Source of the DNA: Monilinia fructicola
Lineage: Eukaryota; Ascomycota; Leotiomycetes; Helotiales; Sclerotiniaceae
Direction: 5' to 3'
NCBI GenBank assembly: GCA_008692225.1
Contig: VICG01000009.1
Location: forward strand, 248,001-312,000
DNA length: 64,000 bases
Within the stretch, counting starts at the first letter, position 1, and each line of letters begins with the position of its first letter. Under the pieces are notes generated by a model. The model saw only the letters and a program-made list of their open reading frames with translations, made no database searches and was not told the origin of the DNA. The translations under genes were made by a program, and so were the position numbers. Shown here piece by piece: positions 1 to 13,337 of the stretch.

Positions 1-3000
1 GCATTCCGAGGCGAATCTACATTTGAGGGTATTTTAGACCCAGAAGATGATGATTACGATCAAGCGAAAGAAAATCATGACGTGGATGAGCTCAAAAATT
101 CTGATCGTGGCCTCAGGTCACCCGATACTTCTCGCCGCAGTCGTTCATCTGGTACTCACCTCGAAGTGCCAGATCATCATCGAGACATCTCGGACCGGCC
201 AAGAAGAAAGAGAAGAGGGGGAAGTTCTGGCGACCATCGCTTATCAACAATTGCATCTGTCGAAACCTTCAGCACTCTTTCGTCTGCAGAAACTTCATCC
301 AATCTAACCAAAACTACTCTTACACAAGCTACTACCCAGACTGGACGCTCCGACTCCAACGTTTCCCGCAGGAGAAGCAATAGATCGGGACTAAAGAGAA
401 GACTCACAAAGCATTCTGATCTGGTATCCATGCTTTCATTGCCCGATGCACCGCCATCTGGCCGAACAAAAAGTATTAGGTCAGCGCGAAGTGTGCGTAC
501 GGCTCGAAGTAATTTAGAAACTGCTACTGAGACCGATTTGATGCGTGAATTGGCGGGTGACGAGGTAAAGTACATGAGAGAATTAAAAACATTGGTTGAT
601 GGCGTGATTCCCGTACTTCTCACTTGCGTTCTCTCCAAATCAGACTCCGCCATTGCTGCTGGTCTCTTCAATCCCGACTCCACAGACATGGAAGAAACAT
701 TCCTCACGAAACCAATTGTCGACATGGGTGTTGCTCTCGAACGTCTCAAGAGTTTACACAGACGCATACCACTTGAAGATCCGGATGCTCTCATCGTTTG
801 GCTGCAAAGAGCCCACCGGACGTATCAAGACTACACTCGTGCATGGAGATTGGGTTTCCAAGACGTTATTGTTAATCTAGCACCTGCTTCGCGTAGAGCA
901 TCTGCAGAAAGCAAAGAAGACTCGTCACTCGATAGTGTCCCACGCAATGCTGATGGGGATATTGTCAACTCTAATGGTGAACGTGTCGATGTTGCTTTCT
1001 TGCTTAAGAGGCCGCTTGTGAGAATAAAATATCTTGCAAAGTTAACCAAGGTATGTTATTCAGTCCTCACATCAAATTTCTTCGGCAAATCTTCCACTCC
1101 TTCTGTTCTAACTCTGTCTAGGGTCTGGATAAAATCAACCATTCAGAACTCTCGGGAAAGGCACTGAAAACATTCGAGGATCTGCAAGAAATGGCCCGCC
1201 GCCGTGTCAAAGAAGAACATGCTAGACTTGAGGATATATACGCCAATAATACTGACCCGACCCGAGCTCGTAATCCGCAAACACTCGCTCCAGTTGATGA
1301 TGCACACGTCGATCGGACCAGACAAGTCTCTGCCAAAGATTTCTTTGATCTTGATTTCCCACATTCTAATGGCCAACGAATTGAGTGCCGTGTAGAACTG
1401 ATTCTGCGCGATAATCTTTCAGATGCCATGGACCCAGGAGATGTTTTAATATGTGCATCGGAAATCACACCAGAGGCTACTCATCGCTACTTACTCTTTC
1501 CTCCCATTGATAGAGATTTTATATCCGCTTGCGCTGGGGACAAGCCTGGTGAGGTAATAGTTATGATCCGTGGCATACAGAGACCCGTTGAGTGGCGAGA
1601 AAGTCTGCTTTTGAAGGGAGCCGAGCCTGAAACTGCAGCCGAATGGATAGAAATGTTGGGCTCCGTCCCAATGCCTCAGCCAGTTCTGAGTTCTGTACCA
1701 GACAATACAGATACAGTTTCAATGATGTCTCTGGATCCCTCGGAGATCAGTGAGGCGGGTGATCCCGACGATAACGAGCTGCCGATTGGTGCGCGTCGAA
1801 GAAGAAGAAAACACCATTCGAGGGAAAGACCACGATGCTCTACATTCTCTACTATGTCGTCTATTGAAATGCCAGCCCCTTTGAAGATTGATCGCAAAGA
1901 AGCGTCATCCTCAAGCTCACAACGAAGACATCGAGACGTCTCTCTTGACGAAATTACAGGCCAATCGCACATGAGACGCTCCAAGTCATCAAGACGTCAT
2001 ACTCGTACCCGGTCTACACCAAGTTCACCCCTGTCAAGTCAACTTGTCCTTGACAACTCGGACGAAGAAAGCAGAGATAATGACGACTATGGGGAATCTG
2101 AAAGTCGTGCATCTACACCCGTCAGAACATCTCACCGACCCCTTACACCGTCTGAGGAGCTACCTTATATCCCGAAAGTTCGCAAAACAAGCTCTGCATC
2201 TTCAATGGATAGCACTTCTACCACCAAAGACAATACTCGACGCAAGTCATATGATACATTGGATTCCCAAGATACATACACGCGATCTCATAGCCCTGAT
2301 TTTGTTGAAGAAGAGAGTACCCCACCACCCCCGCCAGCTCATAGGTCACTGTCTCCTAGCGGCCTCAAGCAACCGGTGATCATTGAGCCACCAGCACCAA
2401 AAACCAGATCTCGACGTACTTCCTCTCCCCTCAAGCATGAATACAGACCTTCGGATGTATCTGATGTATCGGAGAGATCCGAGGTTTCCGAACAAGTCTC
2501 TGAAGCATCTTATTCATCATCTGAAGAATCGGATACGGAAGAAGAAGAGTCATCATCTAGTTCCGATGAGGATGAACTTGATGAACTTGAGGCTGCAGAT
2601 CTTCCAGAGGCCGAACCTGCTCCGAGCATATACGGCAGACGTGTCATCTCACCTACAACCTCTCTTTATAGTCTACCAAATGTTACTTTGGCGCCTGTAA
2701 ACTCCACGCCTCGAGTTCCCATTGTACACAAAAGTCGAAACCACTGATGTCAGGAGACATGTTGCGACTGTTACGACTTGGAACAACGCAAAGGGCCGCT
2801 GGGATGACGTTCATTCGAGGTCTTGCTCCATTGTCGTCAGTCCAGGCTTGATACAAGTATTCGAAATGACATCTAGGCATTCCTCTCCGGCAATTCTTTC
2901 AACCATTCAAGAATCGGTCGTCGAAGCTTACGAAGATGCAAGCTCCAATGAGGATAAGAGGCCATTGCTTGGCCAAGTACTTACACCCGTTGTTACGCTC

Positions 3001-3938
3001 AGGCAAAGCAATTCACTCGATATTGAAATACACTCTCCTCCGACCAGTGACTCTCGAGCCAAATGCAGCCCTACAATAAGATATCGTAGCTTACATAACC
3101 CTGCCTGCATTGATCTATACAACTCGATTTCACAAAGCTCGCATGGATAACCCAACGTACAAGAAACTCGAAGAGGAACGTCTTCTCAATTCATATGGCG
3201 GCTCAACCTACGAAACTTCAGTTGCCAGCAAGAAACGAAGCATCATGAGTTTTGGACGTAAGAAGAGCTATCGTGCATCAACCCGTGCACCGTCCGTCAT
3301 CAATTCGGAGCAAAGTAGCTCACCATCTTCACGTTTCTCGGAATCTTTCAAGAGACTAAACCGGAAGTTCATTTTTCAATATTGCAAAGTCTTCCATAGA
3401 ATCGGGTCGCAGATCTAGTCCAGCGAGTCTCTACACTAGCTCCTCTGGTCTCACTCCACCCCAAACTCCTCATCCCGCAAGTTTGGCTGGTACTTCAACG
3501 TCATATGGTGGCGTCAATCTCACCTCTGAGAACCTTAAAATTCGTCTCTATTATCTAGAAACCCGATCGAAATGGCAAGATTGCGGAAACGCTAGATTAA
3601 CAGTAACAACACCACCGCCTGGCATGCGTCAAGCCTGCGCTGTTGACCAAGGTATCGAACGTCGCATCATCGTTACACGCAAGCCTATGAAACCAGATAA
3701 TCCAGATGAAAAGGTAGAGGTTCTATTAGATGTTGTGCTAGGGGCAAATTGTTTTAGCATGATTGGAAATAAGGGAGTTACGTGCAATGTGTGGGAGGAT
3801 GTGGTTGGACCGAATGGGGAGGTGGGGATGGTGGGGGAGATTGGGAGAGTGAGTGGTAGAACGAGGAAGTGGTGTTTGCAGACGGGAAGTGTGCCTGAGG
3901 CTAGCTGGATTTATAGTTTGGTTAGTGTGGGCAAGTGA
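1..3938 (+). CDS. DH-PH (RhoGEF-like) protein, 5' partial, with three apparent +1 frameshifts
   Basis: The frame is open from base 1, so the N-terminus lies outside the window. One phase-0 intron at 1051-1121 (GTATGT..CTGTCTAG) joins two in-frame exons. The visible part is about 1287 residues: a Ser/Arg-rich leader; a Dbl-homology-like helical block from about residue 178 (starts TDLMRELAGDEVKYMRELK) to about 395; a PH-like beta-rich block about 425-530 (RVELILRDN..WIEMLGS); a long acidic, Ser-rich disordered stretch; and a conserved-looking C-terminal domain (RHVATVTTWNNAKGRWDDV and NLKIRLYYLETRSKWQDCG). DH-PH proteins activate Rho-type GTPases, so a membrane or cortical signalling role is inferred from family. 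The reading frame changes three times: at the A run 2730-2733, the T run 3128-3130 and the T run 3372-3376. Removing one base at each restores a single frame to the TGA at 3936-3938. Either sequence errors or a decaying gene. Confidence 0.72.
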
Positions 3939-4942
3939 AATTTGAGGGGGTGGTAGAAGAGGAAGTGGAAGTGGAGGAGGAGGAGGAGGAGGAGGAGAGG
4001 AGTATGATGGGCGTTGATGATGTGATGGTCATTAATGATGTGATGGTCGTTGATGATTATGGTTTTAGAGATACCACTTCTGCTTTCTTTGCGCTTTTCG
4101 ACTTTTGGCATTACTCTTGCTTGCAATTTTCTTTTTGCAAGGGGGATTTGGAGGATATGATATATGTGCCATAGTGTTGTGTATGTATGTATGTATATAG
4201 ATGGGTGGATGAACAAAGATCAAAGAGCAAGCGAGCGATGCATTAGAGGGAAGATATCCGGCGGAATACATAAATGGATGGAAGGGCATGGAAGGATCGG
4301 AGGATATCAAGGGTGAATTTTGGTCTGGGCGTTTAATGGACGGGATTGCATGGATATCATTTGTAGATCACTTGTGGGTAGGGGGTTCTCGATACCTTTG
4401 GGGGGAGGGGTTATAATCTCTTGGGAGGGAATGAGGATGCAACAATTTGGCGAGATAATAGGAGGTGGTGCGAGAGGGCGGTTTGGAAGATGAATACAGA
4501 AAGGCGAGACACCGACCGTTCAACCAAACACAACACAAATCAACCCTATCAAGAAACCGGAAAACGCACATACAATTTGCGCGGGAAACCTTACCTCTAC
4601 TGGATTTTTTTGAAAATGAAATAAGGCTGTGACCTGGATTCAGAGGGCATACGAGGATTTTTGAAGGACTTCATTGAAGGGTTGATTTGAGCTAGTGCGA
4701 GGTAAAGGCCAGGCGGTGCGGGGGAAGGAGGATGATGATGTGAAGCGAGTTTCATATTAGGGGGAAGGATAGGGGAGTGAAGGGGGTACATAGAAGTGTA
4801 ATCAAGTCACGACGTGAATCCATTAATAAGTCGTGAATCCATTCGTAAGTATTTAACTTGGACATTATGTTTTTAGTGAAATCAAATAAATTAGATTTGA
4901 ACTGAGATGTGATTAATTGGTCTATATTCAACCCCTTGAAGT
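3939..4942. other. Intergenic, no gene seen
   Basis: About 1 kb after the DH-PH stop. It holds a purine-rich GGAGGA tract (about 3960-4000), short GTAT repeats (about 4183-4196) and mixed sequence leading into the satellite. Open frames here are short and lack recognisable protein features. Confidence 0.6.
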
Positions 4943-5962
4943 TTATTTGCTATTTGCTATTTGCTATTTGCTATTTGCTATTTGCTATTTGCTATTTATT
5001 ATTTATTATTTATTATTTATATTTATATTTACTATTTATATTTATTATTTATTATTTATTATTTATTATTTATTATTATTATTTATTATTTATTATTTAT
5101 TATTTATTATTTATTATTTTTATTTATTATTACTATTTATTATTTATTATTATTATTTATTATTTATTATTTATTATTTATTATTTACTATTTATTATTT
5201 ATTATTTATTATTTTATTATTTTATATTTATTATTTATTATTATTTTATTATATTTATTATTTATTATTTATTATTTATTATTTATTATTTATTATTATT
5301 ATTATTATTTACTATTTACTATTTACTATTTACTATTTACTATTTACTATTTACTATTTACTATTTACTATTTACTATTTATTATTTATTATTTTATTTA
5401 TTATTTATTATTTATTATTTATTATTTATTATTTATTATTTATTATTTATTATTATTATTTATTATTTATTATTTACTATTTATTATTTATTTATTTACT
5501 ATTTATATTTACTATTTATTATTTATTATTTATTATTTATTATTTATTATTTATTATTTATTATTTATTATTTATTATTTATTATTTATTTATTATTTAT
5601 TATTTATTATTTATTTATTATTTTATTATTTTTATTATTTTTATTATTTATTATTTATTATTTATTATTTATTATTTATTATTTATTATTTATTATTTAT
5701 TATTTATTATTTATTATTATTTATTATTTATTATTTATTATTTATTATTTATTATTTATTATTTATTATTTATTATTATTTATTATTTATTATTTATTAT
5801 TTATTATTTATTATTTATTATTATTATTATTTATTATTTATTATTATTTATTTATTATTTATTATTATTTATTTATTATTTATTATTTATTATTTATTAT
5901 TTATTATTTATCATTTATCATTTATTATTTATCATTTATCATTTACCATCTGCTATTTATCA
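4943..5962. repeat. Heptanucleotide satellite (TATTTAT/TATTTGC/TATTTAC), about 1 kb
   Basis: A nearly uninterrupted array with a 7-bp period. It begins with about eight TATTTGC units, changes to TATTTAT, includes a block of about ten TATTTAC units at about 5307-5382, and ends with TATTTAC/TATCATT variants. Period slips (TATTAT, TTTATT) occur throughout. The top strand has no stop codons in any frame while the unit stays 7 bp, which creates spurious 350-400-residue Tyr/Leu/Phe/Ile open frames. Confidence 0.95.
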
Positions 5963-6717
5963 TATAAAATCCAACTCCTCACCACTCCTCCCCATCATTT
6001 ATTCCCCTCCCAAAAATCTTCAAAAGTATACCTACCTGATCTTTAGGTTGAGGCGTGCAATACGCATATATGCGCAGGTCTTGTGGGTCGTAGGGGGAAA
6101 GGAGGGAAAGAGACAAACAGCTAGAAGCTAAAATGCATACATGATTATTAAGTAACTAGGAAGTATAGAAGGGGATCTGATCTTTTCTGATCTCTTTAGA
6201 TCTCTTCAGATGTTGATGTTTTTTTTCTTCTTGGATGGTGGCGCTGTAGTGGTGGGTTTATTGATTTCTTGATTTCTTGATTGGGTTATATATTGGGTTA
6301 GATATTGGGTTAGATATTGGGTTATTGAATGGGTTATTGGTTGTGGGGATGGGGATGGATGGGGGGTTGGTTGGGGAGGATTTGTGTGTTTGATGTTTAT
6401 TTGTGTTTGTGTTTCCAAGGTTGTGTATTTATGCTTTGTGTTTATGTTTATGTATATTGATATTTATTATATATGTGTTTATATAAATGTATGTTTATAT
6501 GTATATGTATATGTATAATGTACGGGATCATAAATGTGTGCATCTAGGAGAAAGCCGGAGGTGTTAATCGACGCTAAGATTGACGCCGTTGTTTGACGCG
6601 GTTTTGATGATGTGAGGAATAAGAAAAAGGGAAGATGGAGGGCACGAGTGGAGCGGGATGGGAAAGAGTGGAATTGGATGGCAGAGGGATGGGAAAGGCA
6701 AAAACACAGGACTGGTA

Positions 6718-6746
6718 GGGATGGGATGGGATGGGATGGGATGGGG
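6718..6746 (+). repeat. (GGGAT)n with G-quadruplex potential
   Basis: Six G runs of three or four bases separated by AT form a perfect G3N2 quadruplex-type motif. The unit is not the fungal telomere repeat TTAGGG. Confidence 0.75.
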
Positions 6747-9089
6747 TTGGGGTGTGGATGGAGGCGCTGGCGTTGAGGCTGTCTCTGCTCATCGTGCTAC
6801 AGTAGCGCTGGACTTGTCGCGCTTGCATGGCGATGGCTAGAGGGATGGATAGGGTTTAGCGCGCCTCTTTATTGTCTCGTGGTTCTAGTGGAATTCTAGC
6901 TTCGGCGGCCGAAAGAAATTTAGGGGTTGAGACTCGAGAGGAGAGGAGAGGAGGGGGCTAAATCGGGCGATCGGGCGCCGGGGTTTCCTTTTGGGTAATA
7001 CTTGCAAATTGCCTGTATCATACGATTCAGGGTCGTGGAATTCTACCATCGCCATCCATTCTTCGCTTGCTTGCATGGTCTCGCCAGGATTAACAATTCG
7101 GTTGAGAAAAAGAAAATAGGAGGGAAGGCAAGTATGGCGAATGCCCACTTTTCGGTAGGCAGTCCAAATCTCCACATGTACATTCGCTCTGAGGCCGATA
7201 ATCTTGGGCATCTATTCGGTTATGGAGAATTGGAAAGTGATATCGAATAGACAATTCCCATATGCGCATTGTGACTAGCTCTCCGAATTAGACTGCGCTG
7301 CATGTATCTGGAGGGAAAGGGAGGGATGGGTGGATACTGGATGTGTTCGGCATTCGGTCTCAATTGTGGAGAAGAAGAATGATGATACTTCACATATCAT
7401 GCATGCAAGCTAGGACTCGAAATTTCCATTCGCTTATGTATCTCTCGAGAATCGAGTGGAACAGATGGAGATTGTTTCGGTATTCGGTCTCAAGTATGGA
7501 GATGGCATACTGTACCTATGCATCTATGATACTTCTGCATGTACTGCTAGAAATCTGAAACTGGCGTGCCCAATTTTGCCATCATGGCCTTGAATACCCA
7601 TCCTCTGTCTACTGTACAGAACTGCTGTACCCAGTATCCACCGTACCATACATACATATCCTTAGTGCTCGCGACTTATGAAATGGAAATTTTTTTCCTG
7701 CCAGCAAACGATAGCACTCGGATATGCAGAAGAATGGCGAACCTGGTCGCTGCACTGCCAGTCTGTACGCACATTCGCTTGGTTTGGATTGGATTATTTC
7801 GGCATTTTGCATGTATCGACATCTCCCACCACATGTGACATGTGTGCAACGAATTGTGCCTACGGTGGCTACTAGCCACTCGTGAAACAAACACTTCATA
7901 CTCGGTGACATGTCCCAGCCACTTTGTAATCATTCCCTACCGACACTAAGAGATCTTGGGGGCTAAGAAATCTCACGGCCAGCGAGCGCTTGCTTCGCGT
8001 GTATTTTCAATATACCTGTGGCAAAAAAGATTTGCAGCTTTGCTTTTTCCCCTCTGGTGAGCCTAGGCGAGCAGCCAAGGCGTGAGTTGCGACGGTTGAA
8101 AGATGAGTCGAGTTGGGAGATACAGATATGCGCACTAGTCTCGCGATCTAATGTACGATCCTACACGAAGATGGAAAATCATCCCATGAGAGAAAATTCG
8201 ACCAGAGAGGAGGGATCATCGCACGGACTAAGCTCCGTCCGTCCACCCGCATGCGTACGCCCATCTGCAGTTCCGCAGAAGCAAAGGAAATTCTCCGCGC
8301 CCATTCTTCCGCGCCCTTGAGACAAAAGCGCACAATGGCCCCAGGCCCCAGGCCCCAGGCTCCGTCCCCCGTCCCCATCCCCGACGAGCATCGGAGGCCA
8401 TTCATAATTTGTGAATTAATTATTGTTCCTCAACGGATGCAAACGGAAAACGCACACCTGCATGTAGTATGCATAAGGCTAAACACTAGCCCACTCATAG
8501 CACGAACTACTTTAAACCTGGTTTAAGCGAGAGAGATACCTCACACATCTCGCGGCCCACTACCCGTCCTGGGCCTAGCGCAAAGTTAATGACTCGCGCC
8601 CGTTAAGGTAGATCTCCAACATTGATTTTCCTTTCCTCGTGGAGAGTGGAATTTTCGACGTGAGTTGTGGGTGAAGCGACCGTGAAGGATTATGGATAAG
8701 TGGTGGTGAGAGCAAGACGTAAGTGTGGCTACGTACTCGGTGTGACCGTTTAGGATGCAGTAACGAGAAACTAGGACCAACGGGTTCTAGCTTGCGAGTA
8801 GCGGGTTGCAGTCGATGGAGTTGTGTGGTGGATTAAATGTCGGGTCTCCAGAGTTCTGGTTTGTAATGGGAGATGGATGGATGGTGAAATGATGACATGA
8901 TGCGATCCTTGAGAGGCTATCGCAGAGCTTGTGTAAGTATACTCGGCGGTTTCCTTAGTTGGTCGTGTGTGGGAGATGCGTTATCTGTGGTTTTGCGTTG
9001 TCGTCTGGAGGCGAATGTTGTGAAGTTGGCACTTGCGGAATATGGGTTTTGGGGCGGAGGCGATGCGCAGGAGCAGCCCAAAGAGGTGA

Positions 9090-9110
9090 GGGGGGGGGGG
9101 GGGGGGGGGG
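9090..9110 (+). repeat. Poly(G) tract, 21 bases
   Basis: An uninterrupted run of about 21 G inside otherwise mixed sequence. Length calls in such a tract are unreliable, and any ORF spanning it should be distrusted. Confidence 0.9.
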
Positions 9111-10420
9111 TTCTGCCAGTGTGGAATCGGAGAGGGGCTGGCAATGCAGTGAGAAAGCTGGGGATGAACATTCCATTCTGGGTAGGTGATGCATTGCATT
9201 CGCTCAATCTCCAGTCATTCTTGATACCGAGATGTGTATGTATGTTGAAGGATTTGACTGACTTGTCAATTCTCTGATGTACGAAGAGATGAAACTGCAA
9301 GTCGGGGCCATCGAGCTACAGTAGTGCATGCCATTGCATCGTGGAGAAGAAGATAGTCGGATGACTGATCGGTGCAGAGTTAACCTCTCATCGCGAAACA
9401 CACTTTTCTCCAACAAACTAGCACGGCATGGCATTTATTGACACCGAGATTGACATCGCCGTTCGACGGCGACTTTCGATCCCGTGATAAATCAGCAGGA
9501 ACATCTGGTCATGCCAGTAGAGTTTGTCATGGAGCATGGAGAAACTGCACATGCATCAATGCGTTGTAGCACAGTTTCAGAACGCAGACCAAGTCTTGAC
9601 ACTGTCATTGGCAGTTGAACGGCCATGATAAACCAAATTAATCCAAACGGTGGAAAACATTTAGCCATATCTACTACCGAATTATACTTTGAAGCTAGGA
9701 AGTTGGAATGAATGCATTGATGCATTGACGTGGTTTCAGACGGCCGGAAGCGAAAGGATATTGACCGAACTGGTGCTGAGCCGACGATGTGCTTTGACTA
9801 TTGAGCGGAATACGATGAGTGCCCGGTTTTGCACTGTTGCGGCGTTGATAGTTTGATTGTTGCGGCGTGTGTGTGATACGAGCAATACGAATCGTCATCC
9901 GAAATTTATTGTTTGCTAAGTAAAGGAAGTGTGTGAAGTCTGTAGTTTGAAGTCAGATGCGTGAGATGAGAATACATGGAATGACATACCTGTACAGATA
10001 GATAGATACTTTTGAAATCACTGAGCCGTCTATGATACGGAAACTGTGGACAGCCGAAATACACCACGTTGGCCATGTTCATAGTCCTTTGAAGTTCTGT
10101 TGATTATATATATATTATTTATCTATAACTATCCTAGCTAATCCGTCATCCATTCATCGTCGTTCAATTCAGGGTATCTACAAATGCGTAAAAGTGACAA
10201 CAGCCTCCCAATCCATACTGTAGACAGTAGAGTAAAACAATAACCATACTATAAAAAACAAGATGTACAAATGCATATAGGTATTAAACACATATGAAAT
10301 GCGCTCGCTCGCTTGCATACAAGTGATGCTGTAGTTCTTTTGAGTTCCATCCTCCCTGGAGTAACTTTTGATGTACACAAAAGGAATATCTATCTTCCAC
10401 CTTCATCCTATCATACCAAA

Positions 10421-11488
10421 TCACAGTAAAAGACTGGTGAGTTGCATTCTCGTATCTCTTTCCTTTGCTTCCCTCGAGTAATTGTTCAGAGGACTGATCG
10501 ATCGGATGGGTGCCAACTGTATATGAACTGGACTAGGCGGCGCAGTCAATGGTTGCGCTGCTCCCCTTGGGATTGCTTGCTGCGCACGTTCTGGAACATA
10601 GTATTCGCGTTGGTAATGTGAGTCGCGAGGTGGAGATGGAGGTAGGGAGCCGGGGTATTGTTGGTCTGGGCGACGGTATGGATAATTCACGGATATACTC
10701 GCAACGCTCGGGCCCCTGGTATGATGAGAAGATTTTGTCGAATTAGAATGTGCGTGGGTGTAGTATGATTCTCTTTCTAGTGAAGGATGACATATTGAAG
10801 ATTCAAATTCAGATGCGTAGGGTGAAGCAGTGGGTCTGAATTGCAGTTGTGGAAACGATGGCCTTCGAGAATGGAGACGATCAAATGAGGAGAGAGGTGG
10901 AAGTTCGAGTGACGGCGAAGATGCTACTCGTGGAGAGATGGAAAAGTTGGAGCCGGTGTCAGAGATCAAAGAAGGAGCGCCGTCGAATGATTCTGCTCGG
11001 GATGCTTCGGATACTGAGGGTGATGGGAGAGAAGTGTGAACTCTTGATGAAAAAGTATCAATGTGGCGAGTTGTGGAATGGGCTGGTCGTGCAAATGAAA
11101 GAGTTTCGGATTGCTCGTTGAAGGAATGTGAGTGAGATGAAGTTCTTCGACGGAGGACCAAGCGACGTCTTCGGTTCATACTTCCATTCCACCAATTCTT
11201 AACGGCGTTATCACTTCGTCCTTGAAGTCTTCGGGCGATTTCGGCCCATCTCTTACCCATCTCTCCCACTAATCTTTCAATTTGAAGTCCTTCTTCGGGA
11301 CTGATGGGATCATGGTTTAAGGATGGCTTAAGGTTCTGATGGTAACGTTCTCGACATTGCTTTGGAGATCTTGAGCCGATGAGTTGTGCTATTCTCACCC
11401 AATTCAAAGCTCCTTGTGTGTGAACAAGTTGTACTAAGTAGGAATCTTCAGCTGGCGACCAAGGCCCACGTCTATGAGATGATGACAT
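10421..11488 (-). CDS. flbD: FlbD/RCA-1-type two-repeat Myb transcription factor
   Basis: A single-exon frame of 355 residues. The start chosen is the ATG at 11488 because the Myb block follows immediately (MSSSHRRGPWSPAEDSYL), although the frame stays open to 11674. Two Myb/SANT repeats are visible: about residues 6-53 (RRGPW..CRERYHQNL) and about 57-101 (ISPEEGLQIERLV..GRSDNAVKNWWNG), each with tryptophan-type core residues and the recognition helices SPKQCRERYHQNL and GRSDNAVKNWW. The rest is Ser/Pro/Arg-rich and looks disordered. Aspergillus FlbD and Neurospora RCA-1 share this short N-terminal R2R3 layout; FlbD acts in the nucleus to promote conidiation upstream of brlA. That role is inferred from family. 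The gene has an unusually long upstream gap (over 12 kb to the next gene). Confidence 0.88.
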   Translation of the reverse strand: MSSSHRRGPWSPAEDSYLVQLVHTQGALNWVRIAQLIGSRSPKQCRERYHQNLKPSLNHDPISPEEGLQIERLVGEMGKRWAEIARRLQGRSDNAVKNWWNGSMNRRRRLVLRRRTSSHSHSFNEQSETLSFARPAHSTTRHIDTFSSRVHTSLPSPSVSEASRAESFDGAPSLISDTGSNFSISPRVASSPSLELPPLSSFDRLHSRRPSFPQLQFRPTASPYASEFESSICHPSLERESYYTHAHSNSTKSSHHTRGPSVASISVNYPYRRPDQQYPGSLPPSPPRDSHYQREYYVPERAQQAIPRGAAQPLTAPPSPVHIQLAPIRSISPLNNYSREAKERDTRMQLTSLLL

Positions 11489-13337
11489 CCTGAAGGATGC
11501 TGGATGCTGAATAATGAATGAAGATGAAGAGTAGAAGACAGAAAAATCAAAACCAAAGTGAAGGTGATGATGTTCAGTCGTCAGGTCGTGGGGTGAGGAC
11601 GTTAGGATATAGGAAATCCTTAATCGGTCAACGGCCCTAAGATTGAATGGGAAGCTTGTAAAAAGATGCCACAAGAGCGGTCAAGGTCTCGAAAATATGT
11701 CGAAGAGCTAAGTGCACGGTTGGGCCGCGGACTAGCAATTTGGTATGTTTTTTTGTTTTTCGAAAAACACGAGGGATCAAAAAGTATAGTTTCGCCTGTG
11801 TACCTGAGCTTGGGACACGAACTAACGGTGCTCAACGACTGAAAGTTTCCGCGACTACCTTATTATAGAATCGTCGCTTGGTTCTGTACTTGGTCCTGGG
11901 ACTTTTGCAAAAGATGTTACAAGTGGGGACGACGCTAGAAGTTGGGGTGGTTTCTGGTTTTTGGTTTCCCTTATTCTAGACTGGTGATGGCGGCAGTGGC
12001 GGGGAGAAAAGGCGATATTCTTTGGATGAAGGGTGACCCTTTCAGTTGAACCAGAAAGTAGGGAAGGAGCTTGAGCCACGGGAGTCTGTGTGGTTGAGAT
12101 ACTACGAGTTCGAAACGTAACGCTCTGATGGATGACTGAGTCGTGTAGAATGAAATTTTCTTTCAGAAGGGAGGAAAGGAATGCTGATTGTGGTCGATGA
12201 TGTTTGATGGTAGTGTTGATATTGTCGATATTGATGGTGGACAAGTTGAAATTATATCTCAAAACCGGAAACCGATGAGATGTTATGAAGATATTGAAAT
12301 AGGAAAGACAATATCGGGCTGGAGATGGGGCTTATGTCTTGTAAAGTATAGTCGGCGATGGGAAGTATGACAATGATATACATTGATTTTCCAGGTCAGC
12401 CAGGGACGTAGGGATTCTTACGAAAACAGTTTATTGGCGGGCGTGACAACGATCAAGGTCTTAACAGGGGAGGGGAGGGTAGTAAGGATGCCTTCGTCTG
12501 GGGAGGGGTGATGGGTGTTTTGGTATAGGGTAGCACGGATCCTGTACCGCGTAGTTTCGATCGGATAAACTCAGGGTAGGGGGAGATTTTATTTTTTTGG
12601 AATTTCTGGGATGAATGATGGAAGTGTAGGGATGGTGTTTAGTCCAAGTGTATCCAGTCTGGGTATATGGGTATTGGGCCCGGGGTGGACTGTCTGGGTA
12701 GCGTGGACGTGACTGATGTGTGTGTGTGGTCGGTGGATGTTGCTGTGCGGTGGTACTGTACAGAGGATAGTCTAGGTATGGATGGATGGATGGATGGGTG
12801 AGTGGGTTTTGGACTTTTCTGTGGTAGGGGTGGTTGAAATATGAACGAGCGTGCGATGTATGAGGTTGCCAGGTGTTGAGAAAGTCGATTTAAAAGTGTA
12901 GTGGATATGTATGTGGATGGGTGGTTGGTGCAAACCTTGGAAGATTCGTTTCGTCCCGCTCTGCTCATGGGAAGCTTAGGAATAATTCGAACCTAGGAAG
13001 TTTTTGGAAATCTTGGAAGGATACAGTAGTTTCTGGGTTTTTTGGGTCTGAGATAGATGTTTTGAGACATATCTCACCAGCTCACTAGGCCAATCTAGGA
13101 TTCCTTAAAGGAGTAACATCATATATTGATGATGAATGATCCTCGTTGGCGTTGCGGGAAGGCTTCTGCACATTACCCAACCTTTCGGGTCATTCAACTC
13201 TCCTCTTGCCCCATCTTGACCTACTCTTGAGAAATCTTCTTGAGCATGATAATCCATCCATGTCTTCCATATCTACACAGCACATACTGTAGAATGAATA
13301 TGTAAAGGATGGGCACGTACTACACTGCTACATTAGT

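Larger units (their letters stand above)
5963..10420. other. Intergenic, no gene supported (convergent gene ends)
   Basis: This 4.5 kb lies between the satellite and the 3' end of the Myb gene. It holds a GGGAT microsatellite, a G20 tract and scattered short ORFs under 130 residues, none with a recognisable domain or convincing splice context. Both flanking genes end towards this interval, so no promoter is required by them. Confidence 0.5.

Noticed and set aside
2697..2753. A 57-bp intron explaining the first DH-PH frame change
   Set aside because: GTAAAC..GTCAG is possible on paper, but the branch-like CTGAT is only a few bases from the AG, and dropping one A keeps a continuous conserved-looking HKVETTDVRRH stretch. 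Not fully excluded.
4909..6131. Three overlapping 350-400-residue Tyr/Leu/Phe/Ile open frames
   Set aside because: They are translations of the heptanucleotide satellite. All three frames are open because the unit has no stop, and the composition has no biological sense.
6718..6746. Interstitial telomere repeat
   Set aside because: The unit is GGGAT, not TTAGGG, and the array is only about 29 bp.
6885..7211. 108-residue minus-strand frame containing a protein-like stretch (EWMAMVEFHDPESYDTG)
   Set aside because: Only about 40 residues look coding-like. No extension by splicing was found and the ends are low-complexity. A gene fragment cannot be excluded.
8917..9300. 126- and 127-residue frames on opposite strands
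   Set aside because: They span the G21 tract and mirror each other; composition is dictated by the homopolymer.
11675..12262. Frames of 71 and 135 residues upstream of the Myb gene
   Set aside because: No recognisable features. They are at best upstream ORFs in the flbD leader.
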